NCBI GenBank assembly: GCA_002410125.1
Contig: DHQH01000038.1
Location: forward strand, 17,036 to 28,364
DNA length: 11,329 nt
Reading direction: 5' to 3'
From: Alphaproteobacteria bacterium UBA5343
Lineage (GTDB): Bacteria; Pseudomonadota; Alphaproteobacteria; RF32; UBA5343
The position numbers were made by a program, and so were the translations under genes. The notes under the pieces are model-generated. The model made no database searches. It was given only the letters and a program-made list of their open reading frames with translations, and was not told where the DNA came from. Of the stretch, positions 6,021 to 11,329 are shown piece after piece (within the stretch, counting starts at the first letter, position 1; each line of letters opens with the position of its first letter).

Positions 6021-7668
6021 AAATATAAATAAAATTGAATTCGTAGTGACTTTTGCATTGGTTTTAGGTGTTGTGAGTCCAGTGATGGCAAATGGAATAG
6101 AAAATGATTCTATTTTAGTAGAATTTCCGATTGTTCAAACAGAGCAAGAGATTGACGAACCTGCAATTAAAACAAAGAAAATAGTTCCTGTTCCTGAGAT
6201 CAAAAAAGAAAAAGAGGTAGTTAGGGAGGTTAATGTTAAAGAGGTTATCACTCCTAAAAAGGAAGATGCAAGCGTTAAGGTTGAACTAATTACTGATGTT
6301 ACAAGTGATGTTAAAGAAATCAAAATTGAAGAAGAAAAAATTGAAAAAACTGTAGAAGAAGTCATAGCCCCTGACTTTGATGCAGAAACTCAAGATATTT
6401 TTGATGAAACCTTAGAAATAAAAGAAACTTCTCAAGAAACAAAAAATGAGTTTGACGATTTGTTTAATGAGAGTATTGAGGTTCCTGTAGTTGAAGAGGT
6501 TGTAGCAATAAAAGTAGAAGAAAATGTTGAGAATGTTAATGATATTGAAGCTATTGCAGATGAGCTTTCTGAAGAAGAAGGCTTAAGTGCTGAAGTATTT
6601 AATGATACTAGTGAAGAATTAGCTAGTGAAGGTGAAGAGCTAGTTGATGGTCTTGCAATGGATAGTGATTTGATTGAGAATTTGGATAATAATGTTTTCA
6701 AACAAATGTCTGATATTGAAAAACACAATGCTTTACTTAACTTACAACTCAAAAGAGAAAGTATTAAAAATGAGATTGAAGCTATAAAAGCTAAAAGAAG
6801 AATGGCTATTGATGAAGAAAATGAAAAAAAAGAAGAAGCAAAAAGGAAACAAATAGAGTGGGAGCAAGCCCAAGAAGAGCTTAAACTTGAGGCTGAGAGA
6901 AAGAAAAAAGAGATGGAATTACAACTAAAAAAACAAAAAGAGCATTCTATCTTGAAGGAATATCGTGAACAAGCATTAGAAAAAGATAAGAAGTGGATTG
7001 AAAGAATTAAAGAAGTTCAAGAAAAATCTGATAAAACTATTTCTGAACAAAAAGCTTTAGCAGAAGATTTCAAAACTAAACTTGATTCTCTTAATAAAAC
7101 TGCAATTGATAGAAATATCGCTATTAGGAAATTGAAGAAGAAAATTAATGAAGAGCAAAAAAGACTAGAAAAAATGGAAAGAGAGATTACTAGTCGAGAA
7201 GAAAGACTCGCTAGACAGGTCGCTGAGGCTAATGCAAAAGATAAAAAAGGAGCTAATCCATTTGCTAAAAAGAAAACCCTAACTAGGGAAGAGCGTATTA
7301 AGTTAAAGCCTATTGAAGATTTATATGCTGTTTTGGAAGTTAAGGGAACTGGAGAGGATCTGATAGCCAAACTTATTAGTAAAAAGGGTAAGACTTTTTA
7401 TGTGAAAATTGGTACTATCTTAAAATCTGGACATGAAGTAATTCAAATTAGCAAAACCTTTGTAAGAGTTGAATATGGTGGACTTATTGAAGATATTACA
7501 TTCCCTGCAGGTGGTGTATTAGATAAAGAACCTAATTCAGGAAATAGCACTAAAACTAATAGAACAACAAAACGTAGTAGTAGTAACTCTGCAGTATCTG
7601 CTAAAATGAAGAGCGTTAACACTATGAATGATGTTCCAGAAATTAGAGATAGTATGCTTGTTAAATAG
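6010..7668 (+). CDS. pilP: Enlarged PilP-like periplasmic protein with long coiled coil
   Basis: From the ATG at 6010 the protein has 552 aa, several times the length of R64 PilP (about 150 aa). Residues 1-27 are a signal peptide ending in VMA|NG. Residues 40-235 are extremely rich in Glu and Val with almost no aromatic residues, probably extended. Residues 235-410 form a long charged coiled coil with runs such as EENEKKEEAKRKQIEWEQ. Residues 436-502 carry the small beta domain typical of PilP: DLYAVLEVKGTGEDLIAKLI, then KTFYVKIGTILKSGHEVIQI and FVRVEYGGLIEDITF, the fold that couples inner-membrane pilus proteins to the secretin. A Ser/Thr/Asn-rich tail ends the protein. Assignment rests on this C-terminal domain and on its place between pilO and pilQ. 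The long extension could span the periplasm or form a ring; this is inference. The next gene starts 26 bases later. Confidence 0.75.
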   Translation: MFYKNINKIEFVVTFALVLGVVSPVMANGIENDSILVEFPIVQTEQEIDEPAIKTKKIVPVPEIKKEKEVVREVNVKEVITPKKEDASVKVELITDVTSDVKEIKIEEEKIEKTVEEVIAPDFDAETQDIFDETLEIKETSQETKNEFDDLFNESIEVPVVEEVVAIKVEENVENVNDIEAIADELSEEEGLSAEVFNDTSEELASEGEELVDGLAMDSDLIENLDNNVFKQMSDIEKHNALLNLQLKRESIKNEIEAIKAKRRMAIDEENEKKEEAKRKQIEWEQAQEELKLEAERKKKEMELQLKKQKEHSILKEYREQALEKDKKWIERIKEVQEKSDKTISEQKALAEDFKTKLDSLNKTAIDRNIAIRKLKKKINEEQKRLEKMEREITSREERLARQVAEANAKDKKGANPFAKKKTLTREERIKLKPIEDLYAVLEVKGTGEDLIAKLISKKGKTFYVKIGTILKSGHEVIQISKTFVRVEYGGLIEDITFPAGGVLDKEPNSGNSTKTNRTTKRSSSNSAVSAKMKSVNTMNDVPEIRDSMLVK

Positions 7669-7694
7669 AGCTAGAAAAAAGGGATGGATAAAAT

Positions 7695-9347
7695 ATGAAA
7701 CCTCCTGTTAATCAAGGATCGGAACAAAAACCTGTTGATAGTCAAGATGACAGCTCTAAAAAACTAGAGGGAAGCGACTTAAAAGAAAAAGTTGAAGCTC
7801 TATTTTCTAAAGGTAATGAACTTATAACAGCAACAGATGGTACCCTTAGTATTAAAGAAGATACTAGGGGGTTACTTGCTTTATTTTCAAATGGAAGGTT
7901 TCTTGTATCTGAAACTCATAAATTTGATGGGCGAGTGCTTAGTTTTGAATCTTTGGCTAGAAAAAGAAGATTACAAGTTGGTAAGCCTGAATATGTAAAC
8001 ATGGCATTGATTAATGCTGTTTATGAATTTGAAAAAAAAGCAAGCCAAGGCAAAGTTACCATTAATGATAATGAAGAGCAGCTACAAATGCAGAAAGACT
8101 TTGTAACAGTTGTTGCAAGGGCGGCTGCGATGAAAGTGTCTGATATTCATATTGTGGTGGCTGATCATACTCAGATTATGTTCAGGGTTAATGGTATGAT
8201 GCAAACTGAGATGGAATATAATAAAGAATGGGGTGAAGCCTTTGTAAGGGCTGCCTTTGCCTCTTCTGATATTTCTGATGCTAACTATGCTCAAAATGAA
8301 TATCAAGCAGCACAAAAATTAGGTAAAACCCCTCTTCGTGGTTCTAAGGGTAGACTAATGCTGCCATCAAATGTGCTGGCTATTCGTTTGCAATTTAATC
8401 CGATTGCATTTGGTTCTCAATATGTGGTTATGAGGCTTTTGTATGCTGATGAAGATCCTGAGCATTCTGGTGACTTGACCACTCTTGGTTATACCGAGAT
8501 GGAAGCAGAGATGTTTTATCGTTTGAGGGCTATTCCTATTGGACTGGTGATTGTGGCTGGACCTACTGGTTCTGGTAAATCTACAACCTTACAGAGAAAT
8601 ATGATTAGTCTTTTACAAGACAGAAATTTTGAAGTAAATCTAATTACAGTGGAAGATCCTCCTGAATATCCAATTCCTGGTGCACGACAAATGCCTGTTA
8701 CAAATGCTAATAGTGAAGATGAGAAAGATGAGCAATTCACAAAAGCTCTTTCGGCTGCTCTTCGTTCAGATCCTGATATTTTGATGGTAGGTGAGATTCG
8801 TTCATTATCTGCAGCTCAACTTACATTCAAAGGTGCTTTATCTGGGCATGGTGTATGGTCAACTCTACACGCAAACTCTGCTCCTGCGGTTTTAACTAGA
8901 CTTAGGGATATGGGTGTTGAACCATTTAAGTTGAATGATCCTGAACTAGTTAAAGGACTTGTATCACAAAGACTATTTAGAAAGTTATGTCCTCATTGTA
9001 GGATCCAAGCTAAGGAAAATTTAGATCATTTAGCTGTTAAAAGACTTAGAACTGCATTAGGTGATTTTGGTGTTGAACAAGCATTTTTAAGAGGCCCTGG
9101 ATGTAAATATTGCGATTATCGTGGAATTAGTGGTAGGATGGTTGTTGGTGAAATTATTTTACCAGATGCGATGTTTTTGGAGCTAATGATTGGTGGAGAA
9201 ACTAGAAAAGCGATTGATTATTGGACTAGTGATTTGAATGGTAGAACTATGAAAGATGCCGCTATTGAGAGAATGCTTAGAGGCTATATTGATATTGAAG
9301 AAGTTGAAAGATGGTGCGGACTTCTTGATCAAAGACCTGTTTATTAG
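7695..9347 (+). CDS. pilQ: PilQ type IVb pilus assembly ATPase (GspE/PulE superfamily)
   Basis: This cytoplasmic hexameric ATPase powers pilin insertion into the growing fibre. All 550 aa look intact. An N-terminal domain covers about 30-250, including AAAMKVSDIHIVVADHTQIM, the common N-terminal strand of the family, and a probable Arg-finger region (VMRLLY). The catalytic core shows the Walker A motif GPTGSGKST at 289-297, the Asp box ITVEDPPEYPIPGA at 317-330, the Walker B motif DPDILMVGEIR at 359-369, and the His box GHGVWSTLHANSAPAVLTRL at 384-403. Four cysteines, CPHC at 432-435 and CKYC at 470-473, make the zinc-binding element seen in assembly ATPases and absent from PilT-type retraction ATPases. 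Walker B is followed by Ser where most relatives have Asp (EIRS for EIRD). A GGATGGA stretch precedes the ATG, and pilR follows 14 bases after the stop. Confidence 0.95.
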   Translation: MKPPVNQGSEQKPVDSQDDSSKKLEGSDLKEKVEALFSKGNELITATDGTLSIKEDTRGLLALFSNGRFLVSETHKFDGRVLSFESLARKRRLQVGKPEYVNMALINAVYEFEKKASQGKVTINDNEEQLQMQKDFVTVVARAAAMKVSDIHIVVADHTQIMFRVNGMMQTEMEYNKEWGEAFVRAAFASSDISDANYAQNEYQAAQKLGKTPLRGSKGRLMLPSNVLAIRLQFNPIAFGSQYVVMRLLYADEDPEHSGDLTTLGYTEMEAEMFYRLRAIPIGLVIVAGPTGSGKSTTLQRNMISLLQDRNFEVNLITVEDPPEYPIPGARQMPVTNANSEDEKDEQFTKALSAALRSDPDILMVGEIRSLSAAQLTFKGALSGHGVWSTLHANSAPAVLTRLRDMGVEPFKLNDPELVKGLVSQRLFRKLCPHCRIQAKENLDHLAVKRLRTALGDFGVEQAFLRGPGCKYCDYRGISGRMVVGEIILPDAMFLELMIGGETRKAIDYWTSDLNGRTMKDAAIERMLRGYIDIEEVERWCGLLDQRPVY

Positions 9348-9361
9348 AAGGAATTAGCAAA

Positions 9362-10480
9362 ATGGCGAAGAATAAAAAAATGAATCCAACATTACAAAAA
9401 GCAATGAGAAGGCTTAATGTTGTTGAGGAATATTATGCAAGAATTACAAGCAACTTATCTAGTCAAACTAGACTTAAAATATATAAAAAGCTAGCTTCTC
9501 TTCTTAGAAACCGATTTTCTTTGATGGATGCTTTAGATAGGGTTAGAGATTCTATTACTAATGGTGGTAAAAGCCCTAATGAACCAATGGCTATTGCTGT
9601 TACTTGTTGGGCTAGAGCCTTACAAAATGGTGAATCTTTTTCTAATGCCTTAAGAGGCTGGGCCCCTGCAAGGGAAAGGTTAATGCTATCAGTTGGTGAT
9701 GTATCTGATCTTGAGAGTGCTTTAATAAACCTTATTAAAGTGGCTGAAGGTAGCACTCGTATGATTAGACCAGTGGTTGGTGCTATTGCTTATCCTGCAT
9801 TTTTGATGATGATGGCGGTTTTAATTATTTATGCGATTGGGTCTTATATGGTACCACCGATGATTGATGCGGCTCCCGATACTCAGTGGCGGGGGATTGC
9901 TAAAGATCTGGTAGATTTATCATATTGGATTAGAGATTATTGGATAATTGCTTTTGCATTCTTGCCTATTTGTTTTACTCTTATATCTTTATCTCTTCCA
10001 AGATGGAAAGGAAAACTCAGAGCAAAATTTGATAATATTCCACCTTGGAACCTATATAGAGTGTTTACTGGGGTGAGTTGGTTACTTGCTTTGGCTGCTT
10101 TAGTTAAGGCTGGGACACCTGTTTCTAGTGCTTTAAGATCTTTAAGAGGGGATTCTTCAAAATATTTAAGAGAAAGAATTGATGGAGCATTGGTTTATAT
10201 TAATAATGGTGATAACCTGGGTGAAGCTTTATTTAAGACTGATTATGGTTTTCCTGATAATGAAGTAATTGGGGATTTAAGAGTTTATTCAGAATTAGAT
10301 GGTTTTGAAGATGCATTGGATAAAATGGCAAATGAATGGCTAGAGGAAAGTGTTGAAACCATTGCCCAAAGAGCATCTGTACTTAATATGGCTGCAATTT
10401 TGGCTGTTGGTGGTATTATTGCATGGGCAGTAATGGGAGTTTTTGAAATGCAAGACCAAATCACTAACTCTATGGGATAA
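9362..10480 (+). CDS. pilR: PilR inner-membrane platform protein (GspF/PilC superfamily)
   Basis: This 372-aa polytopic protein is the inner-membrane platform on which the ATPase acts during pilus assembly. It shows the duplicated GspF layout: a first cytoplasmic helical domain at about 37-135 (SLMDALDRVRDSI, GESFSNALRGWAPARERLML), a transmembrane helix at 137-163 preceded by RMIRPVVGAIAYP, a second at 192-212, a second cytoplasmic domain at about 225-335 (LAALVKAGTPVSSALRSL, YINNGDNLGEALFKT), and a last helix at 341-362. The short loop PPMIDAAPDTQW and the final short tail should face the periplasm. The ATG at 9362 has AAGGA at 9348-9352, directly after the pilQ stop, so the two genes are clearly co-transcribed. 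Only one copy is present, as in R64 and TCP systems. The intergenic space after it is the widest within the pilus block. Confidence 0.95.
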   Translation: MAKNKKMNPTLQKAMRRLNVVEEYYARITSNLSSQTRLKIYKKLASLLRNRFSLMDALDRVRDSITNGGKSPNEPMAIAVTCWARALQNGESFSNALRGWAPARERLMLSVGDVSDLESALINLIKVAEGSTRMIRPVVGAIAYPAFLMMMAVLIIYAIGSYMVPPMIDAAPDTQWRGIAKDLVDLSYWIRDYWIIAFAFLPICFTLISLSLPRWKGKLRAKFDNIPPWNLYRVFTGVSWLLALAALVKAGTPVSSALRSLRGDSSKYLRERIDGALVYINNGDNLGEALFKTDYGFPDNEVIGDLRVYSELDGFEDALDKMANEWLEESVETIAQRASVLNMAAILAVGGIIAWAVMGVFEMQDQITNSMG

Positions 10481-10491
10481 TGAGTATGATA

Positions 10492-10517
10492 TATAACTTT
10501 GTTTATAAGAAGTTATA
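10492..10517 (+). other. AT-rich hairpin between pilR and pilS
   Basis: TATAACTT at 10492-10499 and its exact reverse complement AAGTTATA at 10510-10517 can form an 8-bp stem with a 10-base loop, 11 bases after the pilR stop. ATATTTT follows. With only one G-C pair it is weak as a terminator; it might reduce read-through or protect the upstream mRNA end. Confidence 0.3.
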
Positions 10518-10550
10518 ATATTTTGCATAATTATATGACTAAAGATAAGA

Positions 10551-10579
10551 TTGTTAATCATATAGTAATGAATTAGAAT
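10551..10579 (+). promoter_or_regulatory. Candidate sigma-70 promoter for the pilin gene
   Basis: TTGTTA at 10551-10556 (4 of 6) and TAGAAT at 10574-10579 (5 of 6) are separated by exactly 17 bases. Transcription would begin near 10586 and give a leader of about 30 bases carrying a strong ribosome binding site. A separate pilin promoter would fit the need for far more pilin than machine proteins. AT-richness keeps confidence moderate. Confidence 0.45.
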
Positions 10580-10603
10580 TAAATTATGGGTTGAACTTAT
10601 ATT

Positions 10604-10608
10604 AGGAG
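10604..10608 (+). promoter_or_regulatory. Strong ribosome binding site of the pilin gene
   Basis: AGGAG lies 7 bases before the ATG at 10616, the best-matching and best-spaced free-standing Shine-Dalgarno in the locus. It supports this start and high expression of the pilin. Confidence 0.75.
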
Positions 10609-10615
10609 AAAGATT

Positions 10616-11242
10616 ATGAAAAAATTTACTTATAAAAATGATCAAGCTGGTAGATCTATGATCGAGATGCTTGGTGTTTTAGCAATTGTTGGTGTGCTAT
10701 CTGTTGGTGGTATCGCTGGATATTCAAAAGCAATGGCAAAATTTAAAGTTGGTAAAACTCAAGATGCTATTATGACTGTTGTTAATAATATTAGAACATT
10801 ATATGGTGCTTCTGCAGATTATGAAGGTCTTAATACAACATCTCTTAGAAATGCAAAAATGTTCCCAAAAGATTTAGTTGCTAGTGATGGTTCTGCTGAT
10901 ACTCATATCGTGAATGCATTTGGTGGTAGAGTTTCTGTTTCTGGAGATACAGCTCTTGATACTGCTGGTGCTGCTGCTGCTTCATCTTTTTATCTTCACT
11001 TAACAGGTCTTCCAAGAGAAGCTTGTATGTCTCTTGCTTCTGCTGATTGGGGCACAGAATCTGCTGGTTTAATCTCTGTTGCGATTGCACCTGATAACAC
11101 TACAGTGTCAGCTCTTGATGGTACAATTACTACTTATACTTGGGGTGGTACAGATGACCTTCCTGTGACTGCTGCTGATGCTGTTACTGAATGTACAGTT
11201 GCAGATGGTGAATTTGCTTCAGTTTCTCTAAGATTTTATTAA
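10616..11242 (+). CDS. pilS: PilS-like type IVb major prepilin
   Basis: This 208-aa prepilin should be the pilus subunit. A basic 12-residue leader (MKKFTYKNDQAG) ends in the Gly required by prepilin peptidase, followed by R13 SMIEMLGVLAIVGVLSVGG, the hydrophobic alpha-1 helix used for membrane storage and filament packing. The conserved Glu is at mature position 5 (Glu17). Mature length is 196 aa, in the type IVb range. Two cysteines, Cys137 (REACMSLASADW) and Cys193 (TECTV), would form the C-terminal disulfide loop typical of pilins, and the chain ends in an aromatic RFY. The middle is rich in Ala, Gly, Thr and Asp. Codons are strongly biased to GCT, GGT and TCT, consistent with high expression. 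The mature first residue is Arg rather than a hydrophobic residue. It has its own candidate promoter and is followed at once by a terminator, so it is the last gene of the unit. No pilV-type tip or shufflon gene follows within the window. Confidence 0.92.
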   Translation: MKKFTYKNDQAGRSMIEMLGVLAIVGVLSVGGIAGYSKAMAKFKVGKTQDAIMTVVNNIRTLYGASADYEGLNTTSLRNAKMFPKDLVASDGSADTHIVNAFGGRVSVSGDTALDTAGAAAASSFYLHLTGLPREACMSLASADWGTESAGLISVAIAPDNTTVSALDGTITTYTWGGTDDLPVTAADAVTECTVADGEFASVSLRFY

Positions 11243-11270
11243 TCTTTAGAGTTATAACTTAAATAAAATC

Positions 11271-11300
11271 AAAGCCTCTGAGGAATCAGAGGCTTTTTTT
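11271..11300 (+). terminator. Rho-independent terminator after the pilin gene
   Basis: An exact 11-bp stem pairs AAAGCCTCTGA (11271-11281) with TCAGAGGCTTT (11286-11296), closed by a GGAA tetraloop of the GNRA type. The T run 11294-11300 follows. It starts 29 bases after the pilin stop codon and is the only GC-rich hairpin with a T tract that I find in the window. Confidence 0.93.
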
Positions 11301-11329
11301 GTTGTTCTTTTTAAGGATAGTCTTAATTC

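Noticed and set aside
7695..10480. A type II secretion system instead of a pilus
   Set aside because: The ATPase and platform protein alone could fit, but the TcpQ-domain lipoprotein, the PilN-type lipoprotein secretin, the PilO-type accessory protein and a single large pilin without pseudopilin genes define a type IVb pilus.
10523..10527. TTGCA as the -12 part of a sigma-54 promoter for the pilin, as in many type IVa pilin genes
   Set aside because: There is no GG-containing -24 element at the required distance upstream.
10963..10988. Run of GCT triplets in the pilin as a phase-variable repeat
   Set aside because: The triplets are interrupted by GGT and code for an Ala/Gly patch in frame. 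Any change would be in-frame, and the run is short, so ordinary codon bias explains it.

Overview
The window reads as one plus-strand locus of eight genes for a type IVb pilus of the R64 thin-pilus / toxin-coregulated-pilus kind. The DNA is strongly AT-rich (by eye about one third G+C) and there are no mobile elements, tRNAs or rRNAs. Low G+C, the gene set and a prepilin N-terminus of the form G|RSMIEMLGVLAIVGVLSVGG suggest a low-GC uncultured proteobacterium, most likely an alphaproteobacterium of the gut or host-associated kind. That placement is recall plus inference and cannot be proven from this window.

Layout: 1-329 is a gene-free AT-rich leader. 330-2210 encodes an unrecognised inner-membrane-anchored protein with a long acidic, partly coiled-coil periplasmic stalk and a degenerate OmpA-like C-terminal domain. 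After a 97-base gap with a good -10 box comes a tightly packed block: pilL-like TcpQ-domain lipoprotein (2308-2931), pilN-like lipoprotein secretin (2921-4516), pilO-like inner-membrane accessory protein (4536-6020), an enlarged pilP-like protein (6010-7668), the pilQ assembly ATPase (7695-9347) and the pilR platform protein (9362-10480). Two junctions (pilL/pilN and pilO/pilP) overlap by 11 bases, and in both the Shine-Dalgarno sequence lies inside the preceding gene. A 135-base gap then holds a weak hairpin, a plausible sigma-70 promoter and the best ribosome binding site of the locus, in front of the major pilin gene pilS (10616-11242). A textbook Rho-independent terminator ends the locus at 11271-11300.

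Working model: PilS is cleaved after Gly12 by a prepilin peptidase encoded elsewhere, assembled by the PilQ ATPase on the PilR platform, aligned through PilO and PilP across the periplasm and extruded through the PilN secretin, which PilL supports. R64 genes with no counterpart here are pilM between pilL and pilN, and, up to the terminator, pilT, pilU and pilV. The lineage-specific parts are the first gene, the acidic 85-residue extension of PilO, and the about 435-residue acidic and coiled-coil extension of PilP. These are the least described and most interesting pieces.
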